From: Wylensekiella montiformis
GTDB lineage: Bacteria > Bacillota > Negativicutes > Selenomonadales > Selenomonadaceae
DNA: 64,000 bases
Reading direction: 5' to 3'
Assembly (NCBI RefSeq): GCF_009697385.1
Contig: NZ_VUNL01000003.1
Location: 62,001 to 126,000 of the forward strand
Shown: positions 1 through 7,020 of the stretch, piece after piece
How positions within the stretch are numbered: the stretch's first letter is position 1
How the letters are laid out: each line of letters starts with the position of its first letter
Position numbers and translations under genes: made by a program
The notes under the pieces: model-generated
The model's database searches: none
What the model saw: only the letters and a program-made list of their open reading frames with translations
What the model was told of the DNA's origin: nothing

Positions 1-1146
1 GAATATCATGCCCACAAAACGAATCAGATGTATAAACTTATGCTCGATGGCCAGATCAAAGTAGACAATGCCTTGACGCTGGCTATCACGACGGCTGGAT
101 TTAACTTGAATGGGCCGTGCTATGAGCAGTACAAGTTCTGCAAAAAGGTGCTTTCAGGTGCTATCGAGAAGGATTCCCTTTTTATTTTTATCGCTGAGAT
201 GGATGAAGACGATGACATCTGGGATCAGCACAACTGGGCAAAAGCGAATCCGCTCTACGTCTGGAATGAAGATGACACGCTGAATGACGAGATGCTTGCC
301 CGCATTGCGGAAAAAGCTATCGATGCACGCGAAAAGCAGGGTGAGGACCTTGTAAATTTCTTGACGAAATCGCTCAATTATTGGGTGACGTATAATGGAT
401 CTGCCTTGATTGATGCTGAGAAATGGCATGATGGCGCGTGTGACCTCACAATCGACGATATGGCAGGCCGTGACTGCTATCTTGGTATCGACTTGTCGAG
501 CGGCGGCGACTTGACGAGTATTGCATTACTATTTCCGCTCGATGACGGGCGGCTCTACATCTGGAGTCATTCGTATATGCCAGAATTGCGGCTTGCCGAA
601 CATATCCGTACAGACGAGGCCCCCTATGGCGTCTGGAAGAAACAGCAGCTCATCACATTGACATCTGGTATGTACGGCATTAAGACGGATTACCACTACA
701 TCACGGCTGACGTGGCCGCGCTCATCGAGCGGCTGCACATCAATGTCGTCGGGTGCGGCTATGATAATCACAATGCGGGCGCTTTCCTCTCTGACCTGGA
801 AGGAATACTCGACTGTGACCTTACTGACGTGAAGCAATCCGCCCGCAATCTCAACGACGTAACACGCGATTTCCAGCTTTCCGTCGAAGCTGGGCAAGTG
901 CGATATGACAAGAGCAACGGGCTTTTGACGTGGAGCGTGCTGAATGCCATTATATCGGAGCCTAATTCTTTTGGTGAGATTAAAGTCGATAAGCAGACAC
1001 AGAAAAACCGCATCGATCCGGTGGATGCTATCATCGATGCGTGGAAAGTATGGTTTGTGCGTAATCAGAATGTGAAAGCGTCAACAGATGACATGCTGGA
1101 TGATTATCTGGCTATCGTTAACACAAAGGGAGATGAAAAAGATTGA
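1..1146 (+). CDS. terL: Phage terminase large subunit (5'-truncated by window edge)
   Basis: This is the C-terminal portion of the ATP-driven DNA packaging motor that cuts and pumps phage DNA into the prohead. The frame is open to base 1, so the true start lies outside the window. The first residues read EYHAH, which fits the Walker B/catalytic segment of terminase ATPases, so the Walker A part is upstream. The rest carries the nuclease-like half: an acidic DLSSGGD stretch (around residues 152-158 counted from the Met at base 28) and a late DAIIDAW segment typical of the RNase H-fold nuclease. The stop overlaps the TTG start of the portal gene (positions 1143-1146), as expected in a phage late operon. 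The family call is confident from sequence and context. Confidence 0.9.
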   Translation, partial: EYHAHKTNQMYKLMLDGQIKVDNALTLAITTAGFNLNGPCYEQYKFCKKVLSGAIEKDSLFIFIAEMDEDDDIWDQHNWAKANPLYVWNEDDTLNDEMLARIAEKAIDAREKQGEDLVNFLTKSLNYWVTYNGSALIDAEKWHDGACDLTIDDMAGRDCYLGIDLSSGGDLTSIALLFPLDDGRLYIWSHSYMPELRLAEHIRTDEAPYGVWKKQQLITLTSGMYGIKTDYHYITADVAALIERLHINVVGCGYDNHNAGAFLSDLEGILDCDLTDVKQSARNLNDVTRDFQLSVEAGQVRYDKSNGLLTWSVLNAIISEPNSFGEIKVDKQTQKNRIDPVDAIIDAWKVWFVRNQNVKASTDDMLDDYLAIVNTKGDEKD

Positions 1147-2381
1147 ACTTTATCAAAAGGATTCAGAACGCGGCGGCGCGTCGCCTTGCAGTAAATAGTG
1201 CAGACGGATCGACGGTATCGCTTGCAGACCTGAATGACTGGTTTTCGTCGGTCAACCGTGTCGGCGGCCCTGATCTGGCCGAAATCACGTATTTTACATG
1301 CTTGAAAATCCTGTCTGAGAGTATTGGCAAGATGCCAGTGTATCTGATGGATGCTGACAAGAATCGTATTCTCAGCCATGAGACGACGAGAATCTTGTCG
1401 GTAGAGCCGAATGAAGTGTGTACGCCGGTGCAATTCTTTACGCAGATGGAATACTGCCGCAATCATTATGGCAATGCTTATGCGTACATTCGGCGCGACA
1501 GAAAGGCACATCTGACAGGGCTGATACCTTTAGACCCGCGCATGATGCAAATCTGGATCAATGACACGGATAATTTTACGCAGCGTCGCTATTACTACTA
1601 CTACACCGATACGCGAAGCGGCAGAACCTATTGGATGCGGCCTGACGACATCCTGCATGTCAAGTCGTGGGTAACGGATCAGAGCGGCCTTGCCGGAAAA
1701 TCCGTGCGTGAAATCCTTGCAACGTATATGGCGGGCAATAAGGCAGCGCAGAATTTTCTCAATGACCTCTATCAGAAGGGCATGACCGCAAATGCCGTCG
1801 TGAAGTATGTTGGCGACATGAGTAAAGAGCGGCAGAAAGTATTTTTGCAGAGCATTCGCGAGCAGTCGCAAGAGAATGGTCGGATGATCGCCTTGCCGGT
1901 CGGCGCAGACATCCAGACGCTTGATCTCAAGCTGACGGATTCGCAATTTTATGAGCTGTCCAAATACAATGCACTCAAAATTGCCGCCGCTTTCGGTGTC
2001 CAGCCAAATTACTTGAATGACTACAGTAAATCGAGCTACGCGAATTCGTCGGCGCAGAATCTCAGCTTTTATGTCAATACGCTTTTGTACAATGTGACCG
2101 TGTACGAGCAGGAATTAAACCGCAAGCTTTTGACGTCGAAAGAGCAGACGCAGAGTATGGGCTTTAAATTTAATGTCAGCGTCATCTTGCGTGGCGATCC
2201 TAGCCAGCAGGCCGAAGTCATCCAGAAGCTCGTACAGGCGGGTATCTACTCGCCGAATGATGCGCTGTCACTTATGGACAGGCCGCCATGCGCGAATGGC
2301 GATGTGCATATGGTGAATGGCAGCTACGTCAAGCTCGAAGACATCGGCAAAGCATACCAGAATAAGAATGTCAATAGCTAA
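1143..2381 (+). CDS. Phage portal protein (HK97-type)
   Basis: Portal proteins form the dodecameric ring at one capsid vertex through which DNA enters and leaves. The 412-residue length matches the HK97-type portal family. Recognisable segments include VNRVGGPDLAEITYFTCLKI near the N-terminus, MYLMDAD-like and VKSWVTDQSGLAGKS motifs, and the late GVQPNYLNDYSKSSYAN clip/stem region (around residue 285) that is highly conserved in this family. The start is TTG at 1143, overlapping the terminase stop by four bases, with AGGGAG about 10 bases upstream. It lies between terminase and prohead protease, the canonical order. Confidence 0.93.
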   Translation: MNFIKRIQNAAARRLAVNSADGSTVSLADLNDWFSSVNRVGGPDLAEITYFTCLKILSESIGKMPVYLMDADKNRILSHETTRILSVEPNEVCTPVQFFTQMEYCRNHYGNAYAYIRRDRKAHLTGLIPLDPRMMQIWINDTDNFTQRRYYYYYTDTRSGRTYWMRPDDILHVKSWVTDQSGLAGKSVREILATYMAGNKAAQNFLNDLYQKGMTANAVVKYVGDMSKERQKVFLQSIREQSQENGRMIALPVGADIQTLDLKLTDSQFYELSKYNALKIAAAFGVQPNYLNDYSKSSYANSSAQNLSFYVNTLLYNVTVYEQELNRKLLTSKEQTQSMGFKFNVSVILRGDPSQQAEVIQKLVQAGIYSPNDALSLMDRPPCANGDVHMVNGSYVKLEDIGKAYQNKNVNS

Positions 2382-2435
2382 TTTGAAAATTTTTCAAAAT
2401 GAGTTGGGAAGACCTAATAGAAAGGGGCGTACAAT

Positions 2436-3224
2436 ATGATTAGAGTGATTAATAAGGCCGAAGGTAAAGCAGAAATCTATATTTCCGGCAACATCATCGA
2501 TGATGCAGATGGCGTGTGGCTGAAAAGGATTGCCGCTGATAATGAAGGAAATATCAGCGGCTATGTATGGCCAGAAGACATCAGGAAGCAGCTTGACGAG
2601 ATCGATGATAATGCCGATTTGGCGGTGTACATCAATTCGAATGGCGGAAGCATCCCGGCAGGCGTGGCGATAGCAAATAGAATCGCACGTCACAAGGGAC
2701 ACACAAAAGCTGTGGTCGAAGGGTGGTGCTGTAGCATCGCGACACAGATTTTCTTTTCCGCCGATGAGCGAGAAATACCAGAGAATGCTTACCTGATGAT
2801 TCATAAGCCGATGACAGCGGCTTACGGCAATGCAGACGATTTGCGCAAAGCGATCGATATGCTTGACACGATTCAGCAAGGTCTTGAGAAAGCTTACATC
2901 AAAGCTGCAAAGGAAGGTACTACACCACAGCAAATTTCTGAGATGGTTGACGCGGAAACCTGGCTGACCGGTGTAGAAGCCGCGAATTATTTTAATATTA
3001 CACTTCTAAAGTCAGATCAGACAGCAGCATGCGCCAGTGGGAGGGCTTGGAACGACAAACAGTTTCGCAATATGCCGGATTGTCTTAAAGCTCAGATTAA
3101 GACGATGGAGCGCGATCCGGGTACTGTCCATGATTCCATCAAAGAAAAAGGATCGAAAAAAGAGAACGATCATAGCAAGGAAAAAGCCGCTATCGCGCTT
3201 GCCCTTGCCAATGCGTCCATCTGA
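2436..3224 (+). CDS. ClpP-type prohead protease (S14 family)
   Basis: This is a serine protease of the ClpP fold used by many phages to process the capsid protein during prohead maturation. The sequence shows the oxyanion-region NSNGGSIPAGVAIANRI (about residues 69-85), a nucleophile region GWCCSIATQ (Ser near residue 99) and the catalytic-His region LMIHKPMTA (about residue 122). Length is 262 residues, with a Lys/Glu-rich C-terminal tail after residue 230 that may act as a scaffold-like extension. A strong AGAAAGGGG site precedes the ATG. It sits directly before the major capsid gene, 17 bases upstream, supporting a maturation role. The catalytic residues were placed by eye. Confidence 0.92.
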   Translation: MIRVINKAEGKAEIYISGNIIDDADGVWLKRIAADNEGNISGYVWPEDIRKQLDEIDDNADLAVYINSNGGSIPAGVAIANRIARHKGHTKAVVEGWCCSIATQIFFSADEREIPENAYLMIHKPMTAAYGNADDLRKAIDMLDTIQQGLEKAYIKAAKEGTTPQQISEMVDAETWLTGVEAANYFNITLLKSDQTAACASGRAWNDKQFRNMPDCLKAQIKTMERDPGTVHDSIKEKGSKKENDHSKEKAAIALALANASI

Positions 3225-3241
3225 AAGGAAGGATTGAAAGA

Positions 3242-4372
3242 ATGAAAAAATCGGTAGAACTCAAAAAGATCGTCGATGAGCTCAAAGCAAAAGTCGAGAG
3301 CTTGCAGGGGCAGGAGCAGTACGACGATGCGGCAAAGGCCGCGAATGACCTGACTGCCGCCGTGCGCGATTATCAGACGGCCATGGCACTTGAAGCGGCT
3401 GATCTCAGCGATTTCCAGACCGGCGCAAAGCCCGCGACGAATAAGTGCGATGAAAAGAAGCTGCTGAACCGTGCATTCAATAAGGCACTGCTGGGCCGTG
3501 TCTTGACGGATGAAGAGCGTGCCATTTTCAATGCGGCCGGTACGCCGGGACAGGTCGAAGCAACGCCGGGGAAAGGCGGCTATCTTGTGCCGGAGGAGCA
3601 GCTTGCAATTCTTAGAGAATATCGTCGCGGCCTTGTCGCACTGAAATCGTACTGCAATGTCCAGACGGCAAATTCCAATTCTGGCAAGATGCCGACGATC
3701 GGTGCTGAGACGGGCAAGCTCATTGCATTTGACGAAATCAACGACATCAATAAAGATGATCTTACTTTTGGCCAGCTCAAATATGACATCCTGACATATG
3801 GCGACATCATCCCGGTATCGAATGAGCTCTTGCAGGATGCCGACATCGACATCATGAGCGTCATCGGTCAGCGATTCGCCCGCAAATCCGTCAATACGGA
3901 AAACGGCGTCATCATTGACCTGCTGGGCAAGCTGTCTCAGACGTCCGGTAAAACTTGGAAGGACATTACGAAAGCCCTGAATGTCACGCTTGATCCGGCT
4001 ATCTCTGCCAGTGCGAAAATCTACACGAATCAGGACGGTCTGGAATTTCTCGACGAGCTCACGGATTCGCAGGGCCGCCCGCTTCTCACAGCGTCGCTTG
4101 CAGATCCGTCGAAGTATGTATTCCGTGGCCGCGAGATTATCGTCGTATCGAATACGCTGCTGACATCTAAGACGAGCGTCGTGCCTTTCTACATCGGCAG
4201 TCTTGCTGACTATGCGGCATTCTTCCAGCGTCAGGGCGTCGAGGTCGCTGTCTCGAATGAAGCTGGCTTTGCGAAGAATACGACGATGATCCGCGCAATC
4301 GAGCGATTCGGCGTAGTCGCTGACGATGCGGATGCTATCGTATCGCTGGGTGTCAGCACGGCATCGGCCTGA
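3242..4372 (+). CDS. Major capsid protein (HK97 fold)
   Basis: This is the main shell protein of the phage head. The first 60 residues are charged and predicted coiled coil (KKIVDELKAKVESL), resembling the delta/scaffolding domain removed by the prohead protease. The body starts around residue 105 with the typical TPGKGGYLVPEEQ entry into the HK97 fold, followed by the E-loop region and TYGDIIPVSNELLQDADID (about residues 181-199). The C-terminal part has the FFQRQGVEVAVSNEAGF motif common in Firmicutes capsids. At 376 residues it is normal for the family. It follows the protease by 17 bases with a GGAAGG-type ribosome site. Confidence 0.95.
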   Translation: MKKSVELKKIVDELKAKVESLQGQEQYDDAAKAANDLTAAVRDYQTAMALEAADLSDFQTGAKPATNKCDEKKLLNRAFNKALLGRVLTDEERAIFNAAGTPGQVEATPGKGGYLVPEEQLAILREYRRGLVALKSYCNVQTANSNSGKMPTIGAETGKLIAFDEINDINKDDLTFGQLKYDILTYGDIIPVSNELLQDADIDIMSVIGQRFARKSVNTENGVIIDLLGKLSQTSGKTWKDITKALNVTLDPAISASAKIYTNQDGLEFLDELTDSQGRPLLTASLADPSKYVFRGREIIVVSNTLLTSKTSVVPFYIGSLADYAAFFQRQGVEVAVSNEAGFAKNTTMIRAIERFGVVADDADAIVSLGVSTASA

Positions 4373-4387
4373 CGGTAGGTGATAGCG

Positions 4388-4690
4388 ATGGCTATCACAC
4401 TGGAAAAGGCAAAGCTTTATTTGAAAATCGACGGCACGGATGATGATGCGCTCTTGACGGATTGCATCAATGCCGCGAAAGCGTATCTCATCGGTGCTGT
4501 GTCTGATTTCGATACAAGCTATGAGAAATACGATGATTTCCGGGAAATTGCGGATCAGCTCATGTACGATCTCATTGCGGAATACTACACAAACCGCGAT
4601 GCCCGCAATGATTCCCGCGCAAATCTCAACTACATGAAGCAGTCCATGATGACACAGCTGCAAAATTACGCGGCAGGTGGTACGACATGA
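4388..4690 (+). CDS. Head-tail connector protein (gp6-like)
   Basis: Small proteins of this family form the ring that joins the portal to the tail. The protein is 100 residues and begins AITLEKAKLYLKIDGTDDD, the characteristic N-terminal helix of phage gp6-like/YqbG connectors, followed by a helical body rich in Asp and Tyr. A GTG at 4379 in frame would add three residues, but the AGGTG just before position 4381 is better spaced for the ATG at 4388, so that start is preferred. The stop overlaps the next start as ATGA (4687-4690). Confidence 0.85.
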   Translation: MAITLEKAKLYLKIDGTDDDALLTDCINAAKAYLIGAVSDFDTSYEKYDDFREIADQLMYDLIAEYYTNRDARNDSRANLNYMKQSMMTQLQNYAAGGTT

Positions 4691-5055
4691 GAAACATCGG
4701 TTCTATCATGAATACGTCTATTGATGACCTCTCAGAGCGTATATCCATCATGCGTCGTGCCGAAGCGGTGGATGATGAAGGGAATCCCGTACAGGGCGAT
4801 CCTGAATCAGTACGCGAATGCTGGGCGAAGGTACTGCCATCCGGCTCACTTATCCGCGATGGCTATTCGGAGACGGTCAATCAGGTAAATTATCGGATTG
4901 TCATCCGATACTATACCGGCGTCAAACCGGATGACTATATCATGTGGAAGGGAAAGAAATTGATCATGACGGCCCCGCCGTATGATGCAGAAAGCCGCCA
5001 TATATGGACGGTGCTAGAGTGCAAGGAGCTGATCGAGGATGTCGGGCCGACATAA
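4687..5055 (+). CDS. Head closure / head-tail adaptor protein
   Basis: The 122-residue protein fits the SPP1 gp16 / phage head-tail adaptor family, which closes the connector after packaging. The segment SERISIMRRAEAVDDEGN is the typical first beta hairpin, and VNYRIVIRYYTGVKPDDYI the conserved central strand pair. It is translationally coupled to the connector gene through an ATGA overlap and itself overlaps the next gene by 17 bases. The assignment rests on position and beta-rich pattern; an alternative Met eight residues in (MNTSIDD) is possible. Confidence 0.82.
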   Translation: MRNIGSIMNTSIDDLSERISIMRRAEAVDDEGNPVQGDPESVRECWAKVLPSGSLIRDGYSETVNQVNYRIVIRYYTGVKPDDYIMWKGKKLIMTAPPYDAESRHIWTVLECKELIEDVGPT

Positions 5056-5488
5056 TCATTACCGCGATAAAGGATTTTCACGCGGCTACGTGAGCGGCGG
5101 CAGTGATGCCGCTAAGAAGATACGCGAGCTTGGCGAAAATGTCCTGAAAGCGGCAAAAGCGGCCCTTGCTGATGGAGCTGATATGATCGTGGCAGATGCA
5201 AAAAGCAGATGCCCGGAAAGCACCAGCAAATACCTTGAGAATCGAGGACTTTCAGCCGGCGCGCTGAGAGATTCCATCAAGGCAGAGTCGAAGAAGAATG
5301 GCACGATATTTAAGATTTCCGCAAATGCACAAGATGATGAGGGATTTTACTATGGTCAGGTGGTCGAATTTAGCCCGCGCGTAAATAAGCCTTTTTTGTA
5401 CCCGGCGATGGATGCAAATAGGGCTGTGGTGCATGATAGGATTGTGGCAGCAATCCAGCAAGCTTGTCAGTCGAAGCAGAGGAAGTGA
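5039..5488 (+). CDS. HK97 gp10-like tail protein
   Basis: This 149-residue basic protein resembles the HK97-gp10/putative neck or tail-completion family. The evidence is a charged N-terminus, a long helix AAKKIRELGENVLKAAKAAL (about residues 23-42), the SRCPESTSKYLENRG motif with AGALRDSI following, and a C-terminal FLYPAMDANRAVVHDRI helix. These are hallmark segments of the family. It overlaps the head-closure gene by 17 bases and is followed four bases later by the next tail gene, consistent with a head-tail joining operon. Confidence 0.85.
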   Translation: MSGRHNHYRDKGFSRGYVSGGSDAAKKIRELGENVLKAAKAALADGADMIVADAKSRCPESTSKYLENRGLSAGALRDSIKAESKKNGTIFKISANAQDDEGFYYGQVVEFSPRVNKPFLYPAMDANRAVVHDRIVAAIQQACQSKQRK

Positions 5489-5492
5489 GAGA

Positions 5493-5858
5493 ATGAGCGT
5501 ATTGTCTGAGGTGTATCAAAGTCTAAAAGCATCGGCAGATGTGACGTCGCTGCTGGCAGAGGGGCGGAAATCCATCTATCACGGGTGGAGCAAAGACGCT
5601 GGCAGCTATCCCGTCTTGATTTATGGGATTGCTGCGGATGTACCGCATATCACGGCAGACAATCGCGAAGTCTCGCATTTTGTGACGATACGCATTCATA
5701 TCGTCACAAAGAATGGCGCTTTTACGAAGCTCTTTCATGCGGTGAATGCGGCAATGGTGAATCTTGGCTATATGCGAAAAATGTGTAATGAGGTCAATGA
5801 TGACGATTTGCGCATTATGATATGTGACTACACAATATCAAAGAAAGTAGAGGAATGA
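5493..5858 (+). CDS. Tail completion protein (gp17 / DUF3168-like)
   Basis: This 121-residue protein occupies the position of the tail terminator or completion protein between the gp10-like and major tail genes. It starts MSVLSEVYQSLKAS, contains a central YPVLIYGIAADVPHITADN segment and a strand pair VTIRIHIVTKNGA, as expected for the small alpha/beta fold of tail terminators. The frame is open further upstream inside the preceding gene, but the ATG at 5493 has GGAAGTGAGAG directly before it. Function is inferred mostly from synteny. Confidence 0.72.
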   Translation: MSVLSEVYQSLKASADVTSLLAEGRKSIYHGWSKDAGSYPVLIYGIAADVPHITADNREVSHFVTIRIHIVTKNGAFTKLFHAVNAAMVNLGYMRKMCNEVNDDDLRIMICDYTISKKVEE

Positions 5859-5862
5859 TAAG

Positions 5863-6450
5863 ATGGCAGATACAGTGAAAAGCGGTATTACGAATTCGCC
5901 ATTTGTCGGCGTGACGAATTTTCACGTAGCGAAGCTGACAGAAGATGCGTCGGGTGGCACACCGAAATATGATGCGTCTGTCGCGATTCCGTGGGTGCGT
6001 CAGGTGCAGGTCAAGCCGAAAAATAATTCGGCGACGCTTTACGCGGATAATATGAGTGTCGCGACGTCAAATGTCATGAGCGAATATGAATTGACGATTG
6101 AGACGGCGACAATGCCGCTTGAGTACAAGGCGTTGCTTCTTGGCCATAAGATTGATGCAGGTAAACTGACGGTCAGTAAAGAGGACGTCGCGCCGTATTT
6201 CGCCGTGATGTTTGAGAGCACGAAGCAGAATGGTAAAAAGCGTTTTGTCCGCTTTACGAAAGTTCAGTTCACGGAGCCGGACGAGACGAGCAAGACGAAA
6301 GAGGAGAATGTCTCCTTTAACACGCCGACCATGACGGCAACAGCGATCTATCGCACGGCTGACGGCGCATCGCTGGAGCAAGCCGATGAAGAAGCAGAAA
6401 ACTACGTCGAGACGACGGGGACGAATTGGTACACACTGACGACGGTGTGA
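5863..6450 (+). CDS. Major tail protein (phi13 family)
   Basis: Major tail proteins polymerise into the tail tube. The 195-residue protein has the recognisable family opening with GVTNFHVAKLTED, followed by beta-strand-rich sequence including LYADNMSVATSN and ETATMPLEYKALLLGHKID, close in pattern to the phi13-type major tail proteins of Firmicutes siphophages. It is followed by a strong terminator-like hairpin. A hairpin after the major tail gene is common and may lower expression of the chaperone and tape measure genes relative to the tube protein. Confidence 0.9.
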   Translation: MADTVKSGITNSPFVGVTNFHVAKLTEDASGGTPKYDASVAIPWVRQVQVKPKNNSATLYADNMSVATSNVMSEYELTIETATMPLEYKALLLGHKIDAGKLTVSKEDVAPYFAVMFESTKQNGKKRFVRFTKVQFTEPDETSKTKEENVSFNTPTMTATAIYRTADGASLEQADEEAENYVETTGTNWYTLTTV

Positions 6451-6466
6451 TGGTGTGGCGATATAA

Positions 6467-6497
6467 AAAAAGGCAAGTATATAGCACTTGCCTTTTT
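6467..6497 (+). terminator. Hairpin terminator after the major tail gene
   Basis: A 12-bp perfect stem (6467-6478 with 6486-6497) has a 7-base loop. Its A-rich 5' arm and T-rich 3' arm let it work in both directions. It probably gives partial termination so that the tube protein is made in excess over downstream tail proteins. Confidence 0.8.
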
Positions 6498-6517
6498 GCC
6501 TATAAGGAGGGCGTGAA

Positions 6518-6829
6518 ATGAAAAAGCCTGAGATTGTAGTCGGTGAAAAGACGCTGACGCCGAAGCGGAATCCGACGATGAAAATGTGGCGGATCATCAC
6601 GAAGCAGGATGAGCGCGATGCGGTCGAAAAGATGGATATGGAGCAGATTCTTGACTCCCGTCTTGAAATCATCGCGACGGTGTATGAGATCGATAAAAGC
6701 ATTCTTGACGATATGGATGTCGCTGATATTATCCCCGCGTATCGTGATATCGTGAAATGGATTCATGGACTCATTTTTCCGAAGCTTGAAGAAGTCCCAA
6801 ACGCGGGAGCGGAGAAAGATCAGGAGTAA
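6518..6829 (+). CDS. Tail assembly chaperone, short form (gpG-like)
   Basis: Tail assembly chaperones coat the tape measure protein while the tail tube grows. This 103-residue acidic protein starts with an ideal GGAGGG site and an ATG. It contains a segment (WRIITKQDERDAVEKMDMEQ) and a DIIPAYRDIVKWIHG helix typical of phage gpG/XkdN-like chaperones. It sits between the major tail and tape measure genes. Near its end lies the heptamer CCCAAAC in the reading phase C CCA AAC, followed by a hairpin, so a fraction of ribosomes should shift to the -1 frame and make the longer form. Confidence 0.88.
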   Translation: MKKPEIVVGEKTLTPKRNPTMKMWRIITKQDERDAVEKMDMEQILDSRLEIIATVYEIDKSILDDMDVADIIPAYRDIVKWIHGLIFPKLEEVPNAGAEKDQE

Positions 6830-6840
6830 ATCTTTCTCCG
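6796..6840 (+). promoter_or_regulatory. Programmed -1 ribosomal frameshift signal
   Basis: A slippery heptamer CCCAAAC (6796-6802) is in the correct X-XXY-YYZ phase relative to the chaperone frame. Seven bases later begins a perfect 11-bp stem (6810-6820 with 6830-6840) with a 9-base loop that contains the zero-frame stop TAA (6827-6829). Heptamer, spacer and stimulatory hairpin match the textbook arrangement. Confidence 0.88.
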
Positions 6841-7005
6841 TATGAGCAGATTTTGTCGTGGTACTGTAGATATCATGAAGCGTATGGATGGACCATACAA
6901 GAAGTCGATGATACAGATTTGGAAATGGCAATTGATGAGATTCTTGTACTTGCAAAAAAGAATCAGCCAAAGAGAGCGTATATCGAAAATGTACTGCCTT
7001 TTTGA
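6802..7005 (+). CDS. Frameshift extension of tail chaperone (gpGT C-terminal part)
   Basis: This -1 frame region has no start of its own that fits. It is read after slippage at the CCCAAAC heptamer, giving a fusion of 95 residues from the short form plus 67 from here (about 162 in all). The extension contains SPYEQILSWYCRYHEAYGW and a DLEMAIDEIL helix, ending with ENVLPF. The pattern 'YEQILSWYCRYHEAYG' resembles the T-domain of gpGT proteins, which recruits the tape measure and tail tube. The stop at 7003 is 15 bases before the tape measure start. Without frameshifting this stretch would be an unexplained gap. Confidence 0.82.
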   Translation, partial: RGSGERSGVNLSPYEQILSWYCRYHEAYGWTIQEVDDTDLEMAIDEILVLAKKNQPKRAYIENVLPF

Positions 7006-7020
7006 GTGAGGTGAAAAAGA

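Noticed and set aside
3170..4663. A 497-codon open frame on the - strand opposite the capsid gene
   Set aside because: It spans several well-supported phage genes in the other direction and has the Arg/Ile-rich composition typical of antisense shadows.
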